Shown here piece after piece: positions 52,040 through 62,826 of a DNA stretch of 64,000 bases. Under the pieces are notes generated by a model that worked only from the letters and a program-made list of their open reading frames with translations, was not told where the DNA came from and did not search any database. Made by a program: the position numbers and the translations under genes. Every line of letters begins with the position of its first letter. The stretch's first letter is position 1. The stretch spans positions 177,740 through 241,739 of the forward strand of contig NZ_JAEOAH010000006.1 in the NCBI RefSeq assembly GCF_016612995.1. Direction: 5' to 3'. The DNA is from Viridibacillus soli (lineage in GTDB: Bacteria > Bacillota > Bacilli > Bacillales_A > Planococcaceae).

Positions 52040-55000
52040 TTATTCCGTCATTTTTGCCATTAAACTTGAAATATCCTCTTCCCCGCTTTCTAAGTTATCC
52101 AATAAATCAAGCAGTTCTTGATCTTCTTCATTCTCTGTTGTTGACGCTGCTTCAGCAACACCTGATTTTTCATCAATAAATTGAGCCATTTCAGACACCG
52201 TCGGATAAGAGAACATATCTGTTAAATCTACTAATCCTTCATACTCTTTTTCAATTTCTTTGAGCACTTCGGTTGCTAAAATCGAATCCCCGCCCAGTGT
52301 ATTAAAGTTCTCATAGATATCGATTTCTTCAATATCTAAACCGTATGCATAGATTCGGGCCAAAGTTGTTTCGGTTTTGGTATAATCGGTGCTTTTTCCA
52401 ATGATATAGACTTCTTTTCTTTCCTTACTCTTTGGTTCGTTTGTTTCTTTTTGTGCATGCTTCTTCAGTTCCCGTGCAATGCTGCTTGACAGTTTAATCG
52501 GGAGTTCTTGAGCAGCAGTGGAAGCAAACATTTTATAATTTAACTGCCCTGGAATCACATTTGTCAGTTCATTGGCAACAGCCTGATCCATAATGGAATG
52601 CGCTTCCTGATTATTAACCGATTTAAAGAGAGCGACTTGATCTGAAACCTTATAGTCCACAGCCATACCGGTTTCACTCCATGCTGGCCAGTTAATGGTG
52701 ATCGCTTTTAATCCTCCCTGTCTTCTAAAGTCAGAGAAGGCATTCAGATAGGCGTTTGCAGCTGTATAGTCGCCTTGTCCACGCGATCCAAAGAGTGTGG
52801 AAATTGAAGAGAAAGAGACAAATAATTCGATTGGGTCCTTACGGGTCAGCTGATCCAGTATCCAGGTTCCACGCACTTTCGGATTGATTACAGAATCAAA
52901 GACTCTCTGTTCCTTTGTAATCAAGAATCCGTCTCCAGCGACACCAGCACAGTGAATAATGCCTTTTATCGGTCCGTGATTTTGGCGTAGCTGATCGAGT
53001 GTAAGGCGCATTTCATCATGATTGCAGACATCCGCAGCATAGCTGTGAATTTCTGATCCTCCGGCTTCAATTTCTTGAAGCACTTTTAGTTTTTCCGCAA
53101 TGGATGCCTCTGCAGATGTTTCTACAAGGTTATTCCATTCGGACTTCGGAGGGAGCCCGCTCCTGCTGAGCAGTGCGATGGTACCAGTTTGTTTAGAGGC
53201 AATGTATTTCGCCATTTCCATGCCTATTCCGCCTGTTCCTCCTGTGATTACATACAGGCCGTTGGAGAGAGACGCCTCTTCTTTTGCAAGACTTCCTGCT
53301 TCCACACCGGTAAATACTTCTTTATATTTTTGATTGGTTCGATAGGCTGTCCGGAAATCTGGTTGACTGCTGTTAATTTCATTGATTAGAGTCTCTGCCT
53401 CGGTCGCATCATCTATATCGATGGTGATGCATTTAATTTTCCCGGACTCCTGAACGACTACTTTAGCTAGAGCTAAGAACGACTGATTAAGCGGTTTAAT
53501 CGCCTTTTCTTCACCAGACACAGCAGAGGCATAATCGGAAATTAACACCAATTCAATTGATTTGAGGGATTTTTCCCCCTCTATTGCCCGGAACAAATGA
53601 TAGAAACTGTCCAATCCTCGCAGCTGGGCATTCTCAAATTCGTTGATGTCTGTAATTTCGTCCGCTGCAGTTAAAGAACTCATATGAATAATCTGCTGGA
53701 CCGATAGGTCTCTTGTATCTTCGAGCAGCATTTTGTAGCTCTCCGGCCTGCCGTTAATAACGTAGCTGTATTTATTTCTTTGTTCATACTCCTCTCCGAA
53801 TCTGACTTCTATCAACTGGTTCCCCTGTTCCTTCAGGGAAACTGTAAATTCATGGCATATAGCTTTTTCTCCTGTAAATACCAGTACATTTTTCGGCTGT
53901 TTTTCAGAGACGGATGGAAGTTCCTCCTGCTCCCAAACTGTTTCAAAATAACGCTGACGGTTGCCTAATTTTCCAATGGTATGGGCATGAATTTTCTTAA
54001 TTACATAATCTTCAATAATGGCGAACGGCTTGCCGTTTTCATCTGATAATTCAATATTAAAAGTCAAAGTCTCCAGCGTTCCGCCCGTCTTTTCTTCCTT
54101 CGGTATATGAGTAATATGTGTATAAAAACGCTCAGGCATTGGCGCATACAATTTAAAGCTTCTATATCCTAAAGGCAGATAAATGTTTCCGTCACCAAAG
54201 CTCTGGGTAGATGCATTTACTGCATTATCCAGCATACCTGGATGAAGAGGATAGGAATTTAGATCATTTTCGCAGCCTGTTGGAAGCTTTAATTCAGCGA
54301 CCACCTCTCGTCTGCCTTTATAGACATGTTGTGCGTTCAGCCAGCGCGGTCCGAATTTAACGGTATTTTTTCCACTGGTTAATTCTTCCTTATCGACTAC
54401 AACTTCTTTCATATCCGGCTGATTTCTTATGCTTTGAATGTCGCAGTATCTGTCACAGCTTTGTTCTAGCGGATAAATGCTCATTTTTGTGTGCGAATTC
54501 CAGGAAACTGCTTCTGTTTCCGGATCTATGGTTTTGCTTACCGCTTTGAAATGCAGATGATCTTCCTGTTTTTGCACAATCAGATGGACTTCTTTTTCGG
54601 TTCCATCTTCTACAGCTATCGGTGCCAGGAAGGTAATGTCACGGAATTCCAGACCCGATTCCGGATAATACATTGAACCGATTTCTCTGGCCATATCTAC
54701 ATAGGCGGTTCCCGGGATAATAGCTACGCCGAATAATACATGATCGCTTAATACCCAGTGTTTCTCCCTGCTGAATTTCGTCATATAGACATCCTGGTCC
54801 ATTGATTGGCTAAGGCATTTTTCCACCATAGGATGTTTTGGTTTTGCGAATCCTTCGTTTCCTTTTAGCTTGGAAACTTTTATTTCGCCCCAATAAACGT
54901 TTCGTTCAAAAGGATAAGTCGGCAAGCTCGCTTTTTTTCCGGCTGGATATAAGGATTCCCATTCGATATCCGCATTTCTTACGTAATAATCTCCCAACAG

Positions 55001-56857
55001 CTGCAGGTGCTGCTGATCAGCAGTATCAAATATTTTTATAAAAGATTGGACTTCCAGGTTCAGTTGTTTTTTTAGATGATCTGTCAGTTCGTTTTCTCCA
55101 ATCGAAGCCCGTTTATCAGAAACGATTTTCCAAAATCCATAATAAACTCCTTCTTCTTCAATTTGTTTGAAGGATTGCTGTGTTAAATTTCTCAGCTTGG
55201 TTCGTAATTCATCCAGGTCATGAGCGATAACAGCGAGACGGTGGGAGAAGTGTCCCCTTCCCGTACTGGCGGTATAGCATAGATCTTCCAAGCTGATATC
55301 TGGATCTTGATGAAGAAAATCTGCGTAGCGGTATACCAGTTCTTTTAACAGGTGCTCTTTTTTTGCAGAAAGAAAAAGAAGGTGCGGCACCGGTGTTCTC
55401 GAAACAGCGGGTTCTTTGACTGGCGCTTCTTCCAAGATCATATGGCAGTTGGTTCCGCTGAAGCCAAAGCTGCTGATCGCGCCCCGTCTTGGGGTGCTGC
55501 TTCTTTTCCACTCCTTGTTTTTATCTACAACAAATAATGGAGAGTTCGGGAAGTCAATATGTTGATTGGGTTCTTCAAAATTTAAATTGGCCGGGATCAT
55601 TTCATTTTTCAAAGAAAGAATGACCTTTATGATGCCTGCCAGTCCAGAGGCACCAACTAGGTGGCCCATGGATGTTTTAGCAGATCCGATTCCGCAAAAT
55701 TGATTTTTATTCGTATATTTACGGAAGGCTCTCGTAATCCCTTTAATTTCAATTGGGTCCCCGAGCAGTGTCCCGGTACCGTGCGCTTCAATGTATGAAA
55801 CAGTTTCTGGTTTGATTTTTGCTTGTTTCCAAGCTCTTGTAATGACATCTTCCTGAGCTTTCGGATTTGGGGCAGTGATCCCATTAGAAGCTCCGTCATT
55901 ATTAATGGCACTTCCTTTAATCACCGCATAGATTTGATCCCCGTCTTCTTTGGCTTTACTTAATTTTTTCAAAAACAGGGTACCAATTCCTTCTCCGAAC
56001 ACAGTTCCTGTTGACTTTCTATCAAAAGTCCGAACAAGGTTATCTGCTGAAGAAACGGTATTAAGTGCATCTGCTTCTTCATCTTCGTCTTTCTGCTGAG
56101 CAGATGTGCCGATGGAAATCCCACCGGCGATTGCCATTTCGCATTCATTATTTCTTAGTGCCTGTGCAGCCATGTGGACAGCCACCAGACCTGAAGAACA
56201 AGCCGTATCAATTACCATGCTTGGTCCGCTGAAATTAAAAATATAATTCAGCCGGCTGGCTAAAATGCCTTCCCATGTACCTGTTAAATGCATAGGATCA
56301 CGTTCAGTGATATAGCGGTAGAAAGTACCTGAGGTACAGTCTCTTCCTAAGAAAATGCCGGTATCTGATCCATATAATTTATTGCCGCCATATCCCGCAT
56401 CCTCTACAGCGTTCCATGCTGTTTCTAAAAATAAGCGCTGGGCCGGATCCATAAAACGGGCCTCTCGGGGAGGAATGTTGAAAAAGGCTGCGTCAAATTT
56501 ATCAATATCTTTTAAATATCCGGCTTTTCCTTCTTCTGCTTTTGTTTCTGGCTCGTTTTTAAATGTGTTTCCAAGAAATTCTGCATAATGAGGATTATTG
56601 GTTAAAGGCGAAAAATATTTTCTCCGGTCTTCCGGAAAATCGATTAGACAGCTGTTTCCATTAATCAGATTCTCCCAATATTCATCCGGGGTATCTGAGT
56701 TGGCAAACTTGCATCCCATTCCGATGATGGCGATGCCTTCTTCCTCATTGGATCCTGAACTGCTTTTTTTCAACTCCAGCAGCATCTCTTTTGCTTCTTT
56801 TTCTGGCAGCTTGTTTTTGCCGACTTGTTCTAAAATATATTGTTTAATATGATCCAT
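52040..56857 (-). CDS. trans-AT polyketide synthase module (KS-DH-KR-ACP)
   Basis: The 1605-residue protein has a docking helix (ILEQVGKNKLPEKEAKEML) and a KS with Cys220 (DTACSSGLVAVH), His359 (EAHGTGTLLGDP) and His399. A linker follows where an AT would sit, then a DH with HVLFGVAIIPGTAY (HxxxGxxxxP) and HPGMLDNAVNA. Next comes a KR with VITGGTGGIGMEMA and catalytic FSSIS/GDYTAANAY, and a C-terminal ACP with TLGGDSILATEV. No AT is present, so malonyl units come from the separate AT encoded upstream. The module should add two carbons and leave a double bond. The start is the ATG after GAGGAGG. Confidence 0.95.
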   Translation of the reverse strand: MDHIKQYILEQVGKNKLPEKEAKEMLLELKKSSSGSNEEEGIAIIGMGCKFANSDTPDEYWENLINGNSCLIDFPEDRRKYFSPLTNNPHYAEFLGNTFKNEPETKAEEGKAGYLKDIDKFDAAFFNIPPREARFMDPAQRLFLETAWNAVEDAGYGGNKLYGSDTGIFLGRDCTSGTFYRYITERDPMHLTGTWEGILASRLNYIFNFSGPSMVIDTACSSGLVAVHMAAQALRNNECEMAIAGGISIGTSAQQKDEDEEADALNTVSSADNLVRTFDRKSTGTVFGEGIGTLFLKKLSKAKEDGDQIYAVIKGSAINNDGASNGITAPNPKAQEDVITRAWKQAKIKPETVSYIEAHGTGTLLGDPIEIKGITRAFRKYTNKNQFCGIGSAKTSMGHLVGASGLAGIIKVILSLKNEMIPANLNFEEPNQHIDFPNSPLFVVDKNKEWKRSSTPRRGAISSFGFSGTNCHMILEEAPVKEPAVSRTPVPHLLFLSAKKEHLLKELVYRYADFLHQDPDISLEDLCYTASTGRGHFSHRLAVIAHDLDELRTKLRNLTQQSFKQIEEEGVYYGFWKIVSDKRASIGENELTDHLKKQLNLEVQSFIKIFDTADQQHLQLLGDYYVRNADIEWESLYPAGKKASLPTYPFERNVYWGEIKVSKLKGNEGFAKPKHPMVEKCLSQSMDQDVYMTKFSREKHWVLSDHVLFGVAIIPGTAYVDMAREIGSMYYPESGLEFRDITFLAPIAVEDGTEKEVHLIVQKQEDHLHFKAVSKTIDPETEAVSWNSHTKMSIYPLEQSCDRYCDIQSIRNQPDMKEVVVDKEELTSGKNTVKFGPRWLNAQHVYKGRREVVAELKLPTGCENDLNSYPLHPGMLDNAVNASTQSFGDGNIYLPLGYRSFKLYAPMPERFYTHITHIPKEEKTGGTLETLTFNIELSDENGKPFAIIEDYVIKKIHAHTIGKLGNRQRYFETVWEQEELPSVSEKQPKNVLVFTGEKAICHEFTVSLKEQGNQLIEVRFGEEYEQRNKYSYVINGRPESYKMLLEDTRDLSVQQIIHMSSLTAADEITDINEFENAQLRGLDSFYHLFRAIEGEKSLKSIELVLISDYASAVSGEEKAIKPLNQSFLALAKVVVQESGKIKCITIDIDDATEAETLINEINSSQPDFRTAYRTNQKYKEVFTGVEAGSLAKEEASLSNGLYVITGGTGGIGMEMAKYIASKQTGTIALLSRSGLPPKSEWNNLVETSAEASIAEKLKVLQEIEAGGSEIHSYAADVCNHDEMRLTLDQLRQNHGPIKGIIHCAGVAGDGFLITKEQRVFDSVINPKVRGTWILDQLTRKDPIELFVSFSSISTLFGSRGQGDYTAANAYLNAFSDFRRQGGLKAITINWPAWSETGMAVDYKVSDQVALFKSVNNQEAHSIMDQAVANELTNVIPGQLNYKMFASTAAQELPIKLSSSIARELKKHAQKETNEPKSKERKEVYIIGKSTDYTKTETTLARIYAYGLDIEEIDIYENFNTLGGDSILATEVLKEIEKEYEGLVDLTDMFSYPTVSEMAQFIDEKSGVAEAASTTENEEDQELLDLLDNLESGEEDISSLMAKMTE

Positions 56858-56934
56858 GATCTTCCTCCTCAATAGGTTAAACTGTCGTTCTTCTCCGGCA
56901 GGAGACGGAAGAGCCGTTCCTGCCGGAGCTGTTT

Positions 56935-59900
56935 TTAGATCAATTTACCAGCATCGCTTGCTGCAATTTTACCTTCAGCTAGCTTTTTCAATATTGCATC
57001 AAGATCTTCGTCTGACGTATCTTCTTCCAGCCCGATCGGCTCTTGGAGGGAATCATCTATAAAATCCGCCATTTCCTGAATAGTGGAATATGTGAAGACG
57101 TCGGTAATATCCAACACAGAAGGAAAATCTTTTTCCAGTTCTTTTAGCAGATGGATTGACAGAAGAGAATCGCCCCCTGCTTCAAAGAATTTATCTCCCA
57201 TATCGAATTCATAAAGTCCGAGTACATGAGACCAGGCTTTTGCCACTTTCATTTCAATCAATGTAAAATCGGCTTTTCCCGTTAATACAATCTCTACAGC
57301 AGGAGCAGAATTATTCTCCGGTTCGGCCTTTTTAAGCTGATTTAATTTCTTCATTGTCCGGCTGGACAGAGCAATTGACAGATAATCTGTATTTTTTTTC
57401 AGCTGTTCATAATTAAAACGGCCGACCAGGACTCTGGAAATACTGCCGCCTGCAAAGGCTTGAAACGCAGTTATTCCTGCTTCGTTAGAAATTGGATCAA
57501 GAAGGTTTTTCGTTAAATCTACCTGATGGTTCAGAACCATCCCGGCTTCGGCCCATCCCGACCAGTTAAATGTTAGGGTACCGGAATGCGTTTTATTTCG
57601 GTATGCAGCAAATGCATCCTGGTACGCATTTGCTGCACAATAGTCGCTTTGACCTGGAGCTCCAAAGGCTGTCACGAAAGAAGAACTTAGAATAAAGAAA
57701 TCTAGCTGGTCTTGTTCGGTCAGTTCGTGAAGCAGCCAGGTTCCTTTGATTTTTGGAGCCAGCACTTCTTCAAATGTGCTCGTTTCTTTAGTCATAATGA
57801 ACCCGTCGCCCGCGATACCTGCGTTATGAATAACGCCGTTGATCCGGCCGTACTTGGCTTTCAGAAGCTGCAGAGTTTCATTCAGCTGTTCTTTATCTGT
57901 GATATCAGTACGGCATAGATCAATTGTCGCTCCCTGGCTTTCTATGACCTGGAGCTGCTTGATTTTGCTGTGTGTTTGATCATCGCGGCCACTGTTCATC
58001 CATTCTTTTTTATCCGGAAAGTCTGACCGGTTCAGCAGGGCAAGATGACCAGCTCCGGCTGATGACAGATGTTCTGCCGTAGTCAGTCCTACTCCTCCGG
58101 TTCCTCCCGTTATGATATACACGCCCTCTGGTTTCAGATGGATGCCTTCTGCAACTGCCGGACGGGAGCTTTCTGTTAAGGATTCCGTGAAACGTTGATG
58201 GTTCCGATATGCAGTTAAAAAGGCAGAATCAGACTTGCCTATTTCGGAAAGCAGTTCATTGCTCGTGATTTCGTTATCTGTATCAATGACCCGGACATGT
58301 AGGTTCTCATGTTCATATTGGATAGACCTGCTGAAACCAATTAACGCACTATTTTGAGGCTTAATATATTCTTCTGTATGGGTAACTTCGCCGGCATAAT
58401 TGGTGATGATCACTAATTCAATTGGTGTCCGTAATTTGTTCTGAATCAGCTGCTGGGTCAGATAAAAGAGGCTGCGGACTCCATGGGTCAAAGCTTTATC
58501 CAGCATATCGGCGTTTTCTATAACATCAAAATCCATACTCCCTAAGTGGATAATGCGGGAAATAGATTCAGTTTCCAGCTCCTTTACGAGCATTTGATAA
58601 TCCTCTTGTGTTCCTGAAATTCGATAGGTTTCCGGCGAAAATTTGCAGTAAGTCTCTCCGCTTAAAACATTAATAACCCGGGCCCCTTTTTTGTTGAGAA
58701 TAGCAGCCAAATCTTTCAGACGACCATTTTTCCCGTGAATGATGACATAACAATCTTTCTCACCGACTTCTGATTTTGGTAAAGGGAGGACATCTGGCAT
58801 CCATTGAACGGTATGGTAGAGATCTTTATCGGTTTGGACGGCGGGTGATACCAATTCGGCATGACGCATTTTCTTAATCGCATATCCCTCAATCTCTCCG
58901 AACACGCCGCCATCTTCATCGATTAATTCAATATCAAAAGTAGCCACTTCCTTATCCCCCTCTTGATGGTCTTTCCTCGTTAACAGACTGTAAAAAGATA
59001 TGGGAATAGACCGGAAGATTCGGAATTTCTTATACCATAATGGCAGGTACACATCATGTTCAGAACCGGCTGTTCCATTTGCGGCATTGACCGCCCCATC
59101 AAGTAAGGATGGGTACATAAAATAACAGGCTGCTTCTTCTCGGAATTCCTCTGACAGTGTTAAGTGGGCCAGCACTTTGTCAGGGTGGATATAAAGATGA
59201 TTAATATTTCTCCACCTTTGGCCGACTTGAACCGTTGCTTCTTTTAACATCTCGTCATTGAGCTCAAGATGATTTTCAGCTTCTTCTTTGACTGTCTGTA
59301 AATCCGTTCTGTTCTTTTCTGGAAGCTTCTGGGCTGTTTGGATATTCCCTTCAGCATGGGTTTCCCAAATCTCTAATTCTTCGTTATAACTGTTGATGGA
59401 AAACGATGCTGTTGTTTCACTAATTCTGAGTACGATCTGAACATTTTTTTCTTCGTCTTGCCCGAGTACAAACGGAGAAACAAACAGGACATTGTTCAGT
59501 TCTACAAAGTCTGCTTTTAACGCATGTTTCCCGGCAATCTGGGCAATTTCTATGTAGGCTGTTCCAGGAAGTAAATGATTGCCGTTTAGGACGTGTTCCC
59601 TTAGTTCCCAGTGGTTCTTTACGCTGAAAACTGTTTCATAGACTACGAGATCCTTAGATCTTACAGCTACCCGGTCAATCAGCGGATGAATTTTCTGTTC
59701 CAAATTCCTGCTGATAACTGGAGTCCGGTTTTCCAACCAGCACCGGCTCGGTGTAAAAGGATAAGCCGGCAGGTTTATCTTTTTGTACGGATCTTTATAT
59801 CGAGATTCCCAATCAATTTCTTTTCCGCTACTGTAAGCTTCTGCGAGCGAATATAAGACCGGATCTATACCTGCTGCTGGTATTTGAGCGGATGGAATGG

Positions 59901-61548
59901 AACTACTGTCAGAACTGCACCAGATTCCTCTTTCCGGAATGCTCTTGATTGGTTTCTGTAAGAGAAGAAGTTTGGTTTTTAACTCCTCTGTATTTTTGGC
60001 TATAACGGCAAGGCGGCAACTGTGATGATGCCGTCCGGTATTGGCTGTAAAACAGATCTGGTTCAAATCAAGTACTTGCTGCTTTTCCAGCAAAGCTGTA
60101 TAGTCCCTGATCAACCGGCTCAGTCCATCTTCGTTCATGGCAGACAAGGTGAACAAATCGGCGTGCTCCTTCTGCTCTGCGGTTGGTTGAACAGGCGCTT
60201 CTTCTAATACAATGTGGCAGTTTGTGCCGCTTAATCCGAATGAGCTGATTCCACAGCGTCTCGGGTGAGGGCTATCTTTCCATTCAAGGAGCCGGTCATT
60301 AACAAACACGGGAGAATCGATGAACGGAATCTTTTTATTAGGATATTTAAAATGAATGCTGGGCGGAATTTTTTTATTTTTCAAGGCCAATACGGCCTTG
60401 ATCAGGCCGGCGATCCCTGCGGCTCCGTCCAGATGGCCGATATTCGATTTAACAGAGCCGACCGCACAGAACTGCCGTTTACTTGTAAAATGTTCAAAGG
60501 CATTCTGAATGCCGGCGATTTCCACCGGATCTCCGAGAGGAGTCCCTGTCCCATGGGCTTCAATAAAGGAAATTGTTTCAGGGTCTATTTCCGCCCGGCC
60601 CCATGCTTTTAAAATAACGTCTTCCTGGGCCTGAGAATTGGGGGCAGTAATGCCTACAGACTTTCCATCTTGATTTACGGCGCTTCCTTTAATAACACCG
60701 TAGATGGTATCTCCATCTTCTAAAGCTTGAGGCAATGATTTTAATAAAATGGCTGCAACGCCTTCTCCGCCTCCTGTACCGTTAGAATTGTGGTCAAAGG
60801 TCTTGGTACGGTCATCCGAAGAACGGATTCCAATGTCTTCATTTTCATTGTGAAGTCCAGGTAGAATACCGGCTTTCACACCGCCTGCCAGCGCCATTTC
60901 ACAGTCTCCGTTAAGAATGGACTGGCAGGCTAGATGGACCGCGACGAGTGAAGAAGAACAAGCTGTATCGACCACGAGGCTTGGTCCTTTTAAATCAAGC
61001 AGGTAGCTTAACCGGCTGGCGATGATGGACGTAATGTTTCCAGGGGCAGCCATTGCCAGCAGGTCTGGATTCATGGTTTCGATATAATTTAAATAATTGT
61101 TGGTTGTCATGGTACAGAATCCTGCAAAGACACCCGTATTGGATGAGGCCAGTCGGTTCCCTCCGTATCCTGCATCTTCGATGGCAGACCAGGCTGTTTC
61201 CAGAAAAAGCCGCTGGTTGGGATCCATCAGAGACGCTTCTTTGGGCGACATTTTAAAGAATTGGTAATCGAACGTATCAATAGCGTTCAGATAAGCTTTA
61301 TCGAAAAACTGCGATTCATTGGCACCGGGCATGACAGCCGTTAAATAAGGACTGATGTCTTCGATTCGGTTTTTGGGAAAGGAATGAATGCCATCATTTC
61401 CAAGACAGAGATTGTCCCAATACTCTTTCAAACTTTCCGAAGCGCCAAATTTCCCAGACATACCGATAATGGCAATCTCTTTACCGGCATGTTCGGGTAT
61501 TTGTCTGTTGGTTTCGATTAAATCGATATCACTAAAATTTAAGGACAT
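56935..61548 (-). CDS. trans-AT polyketide synthase module (KS-DH-KR-ACP)
   Basis: The 1537-residue protein has a KS at about 24-450 with Cys197, His332 (EAHGTGTPLGDP) and His372 (SNIGHLDGAAG). An AT-less linker (~450-610) is followed by a DH at about 615-900 with His652 (HVLNGNHLLP) and Asp817 (SLLDGAVNA). A KR at about 1000-1390 carries IITGGTGGVG and Tyr1303 (SDYCAANAY), and an ACP has phosphopantetheine Ser1461 (AGGDSLLSI). It is the first full PKS module in transcription order and should extend the chain delivered by the upstream NRPS with one malonyl unit, reduced and dehydrated. AAGGGGAAG precedes the ATG. Confidence 0.95.
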   Translation of the reverse strand: MSLNFSDIDLIETNRQIPEHAGKEIAIIGMSGKFGASESLKEYWDNLCLGNDGIHSFPKNRIEDISPYLTAVMPGANESQFFDKAYLNAIDTFDYQFFKMSPKEASLMDPNQRLFLETAWSAIEDAGYGGNRLASSNTGVFAGFCTMTTNNYLNYIETMNPDLLAMAAPGNITSIIASRLSYLLDLKGPSLVVDTACSSSLVAVHLACQSILNGDCEMALAGGVKAGILPGLHNENEDIGIRSSDDRTKTFDHNSNGTGGGEGVAAILLKSLPQALEDGDTIYGVIKGSAVNQDGKSVGITAPNSQAQEDVILKAWGRAEIDPETISFIEAHGTGTPLGDPVEIAGIQNAFEHFTSKRQFCAVGSVKSNIGHLDGAAGIAGLIKAVLALKNKKIPPSIHFKYPNKKIPFIDSPVFVNDRLLEWKDSPHPRRCGISSFGLSGTNCHIVLEEAPVQPTAEQKEHADLFTLSAMNEDGLSRLIRDYTALLEKQQVLDLNQICFTANTGRHHHSCRLAVIAKNTEELKTKLLLLQKPIKSIPERGIWCSSDSSSIPSAQIPAAGIDPVLYSLAEAYSSGKEIDWESRYKDPYKKINLPAYPFTPSRCWLENRTPVISRNLEQKIHPLIDRVAVRSKDLVVYETVFSVKNHWELREHVLNGNHLLPGTAYIEIAQIAGKHALKADFVELNNVLFVSPFVLGQDEEKNVQIVLRISETTASFSINSYNEELEIWETHAEGNIQTAQKLPEKNRTDLQTVKEEAENHLELNDEMLKEATVQVGQRWRNINHLYIHPDKVLAHLTLSEEFREEAACYFMYPSLLDGAVNAANGTAGSEHDVYLPLWYKKFRIFRSIPISFYSLLTRKDHQEGDKEVATFDIELIDEDGGVFGEIEGYAIKKMRHAELVSPAVQTDKDLYHTVQWMPDVLPLPKSEVGEKDCYVIIHGKNGRLKDLAAILNKKGARVINVLSGETYCKFSPETYRISGTQEDYQMLVKELETESISRIIHLGSMDFDVIENADMLDKALTHGVRSLFYLTQQLIQNKLRTPIELVIITNYAGEVTHTEEYIKPQNSALIGFSRSIQYEHENLHVRVIDTDNEITSNELLSEIGKSDSAFLTAYRNHQRFTESLTESSRPAVAEGIHLKPEGVYIITGGTGGVGLTTAEHLSSAGAGHLALLNRSDFPDKKEWMNSGRDDQTHSKIKQLQVIESQGATIDLCRTDITDKEQLNETLQLLKAKYGRINGVIHNAGIAGDGFIMTKETSTFEEVLAPKIKGTWLLHELTEQDQLDFFILSSSFVTAFGAPGQSDYCAANAYQDAFAAYRNKTHSGTLTFNWSGWAEAGMVLNHQVDLTKNLLDPISNEAGITAFQAFAGGSISRVLVGRFNYEQLKKNTDYLSIALSSRTMKKLNQLKKAEPENNSAPAVEIVLTGKADFTLIEMKVAKAWSHVLGLYEFDMGDKFFEAGGDSLLSIHLLKELEKDFPSVLDITDVFTYSTIQEMADFIDDSLQEPIGLEEDTSDEDLDAILKKLAEGKIAASDAGKLI

Positions 61549-61560
61549 ACTTCTTCCCCT

Positions 61561-62826
61561 TTACGACAAAACTTTATTTTGGATCAGGTCATCTGCATGA
61601 GGAAAGATTTCAGTCAGACCAGATTCCTCAAGAATTTGTTCAATTCGTTCTTTTTGCTCCGCTGGGGAGGTTTGCTTGGTTTCCATAATCACAACTAAGA
61701 GACGGAGTACTTCTTCCAAATCTTCTTTTTGCGGCGCTGTTTCCGATTGTTCAAATTTTTGCTGAATAGCTTCAATTTGTTTATATGGAGTGACAACTCC
61801 GGCTTTATAAGCTTCCTCGTCCCAGTTATGATTTTGCGTACTGACGGCCATTCCTAGTGAGCGAGAGATGAGGGTCATCGGATTAGCCGATACTGCCATT
61901 TCTCCTTTGACCTGGCGGACTTCTTCCGGCAGTCCGAATGGATAGACGGTAATGGCCGGTTCAATATTTTTCATCAGCCGGTTGAGCACAGCACCCGGAC
62001 CCATTTCAAAGGCAAAATCAACGCCTCTAGCTTTTAAATAGCGGATAGACGCTTCCCACTGGACGGGATACGTAATCTGGCGGGTCAGTAGGTCAGTTAT
62101 TTCTTCTGGTCCTTTGTAAGGCTGAGCAAAGGCATTTGAAATAATGGTCATCGTCATATTGTCAAATGTCATGGAGCGTAGATCTTTCTGTAATTTTTCA
62201 GCTGCGGGTTTCATCAGCGGACTATGAAAAGGTGCGCTTACTTTCAAGTAGGTGACATGAGCGCCGATTTTTAACAATGCTTCTTCTGCCTGCTGGACTG
62301 CTTTCTTATGGCCGGAAATGACGACTTGCTTCGGACTATTGTAATTGGAAATGACAACCGTATTTCCGGGCGATGATAAATCCAAGCAGAGCTTTTCTAC
62401 ATCTGCGATTTCCATGTTCGTTACTGCAGCCATGGCACCATCTCCTAAAGCAACAGCTTCCTGCATATATCTTCCTCTCTGACGGACTAATTTCAGTGCT
62501 TCGGTATAATTCATGGCACCTGCACAAACGAGTGCGGAAATTTCCCCTAAACTATGACCTGCAGCGAAATCAGCCGGCTGCCCTATTTCTTCCATATACA
62601 CCCGGTAAGAAGCCACGCTCGCCGCTAAAATGGCTGGCTGCGCATTTTCAGTTTTGGTTAATTCTTGGATGTCACCACTAAAACAAAGGTTACTGAGATC
62701 CATCGAAAGGGCATCATTGGCTTCTTCCATGGTTTGTCTAGCAACGGAAAATTCGTTGCAGAGATCTTTGGTCATCCCGATATATTGCGAAGCTTGTCCT
62801 GGAAACAAAAATATTTTTTTACCCAT
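61561..62826 (-). CDS. Free-standing (trans-acting) malonyl-CoA acyltransferase
   Basis: The 421-residue protein has an AT domain at about 1-290: FLFPGQASQYIGM, nucleophile Ser92 in AAGHSLGEISAL, Arg117 in RQRGRYMQ, and His201 in VSAPFHSPLM. GHSLG and the S-A-P-F-H specificity block fit malonyl-CoA. A C-terminal extension of about 120 residues ends in a helical region (EEVLRLLVVIMETKQTSP). It would load the ACPs of the two AT-less modules. Its ATG abuts the NRPS stop codon (TAAATG), so translation is coupled. Confidence 0.95.
   Translation of the reverse strand: MGKKIFLFPGQASQYIGMTKDLCNEFSVARQTMEEANDALSMDLSNLCFSGDIQELTKTENAQPAILAASVASYRVYMEEIGQPADFAAGHSLGEISALVCAGAMNYTEALKLVRQRGRYMQEAVALGDGAMAAVTNMEIADVEKLCLDLSSPGNTVVISNYNSPKQVVISGHKKAVQQAEEALLKIGAHVTYLKVSAPFHSPLMKPAAEKLQKDLRSMTFDNMTMTIISNAFAQPYKGPEEITDLLTRQITYPVQWEASIRYLKARGVDFAFEMGPGAVLNRLMKNIEPAITVYPFGLPEEVRQVKGEMAVSANPMTLISRSLGMAVSTQNHNWDEEAYKAGVVTPYKQIEAIQQKFEQSETAPQKEDLEEVLRLLVVIMETKQTSPAEQKERIEQILEESGLTEIFPHADDLIQNKVLS

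Noticed and set aside
54491..55041. Plus-strand ORFs opposite the dehydratase region
   Set aside because: They are mirror frames of a highly conserved PKS gene; composition and lack of ribosome sites argue against them.
56355..56852. Plus-strand ORFs opposite the start of the second PKS module
   Set aside because: They are shadows of conserved ketosynthase sequence on the other strand.
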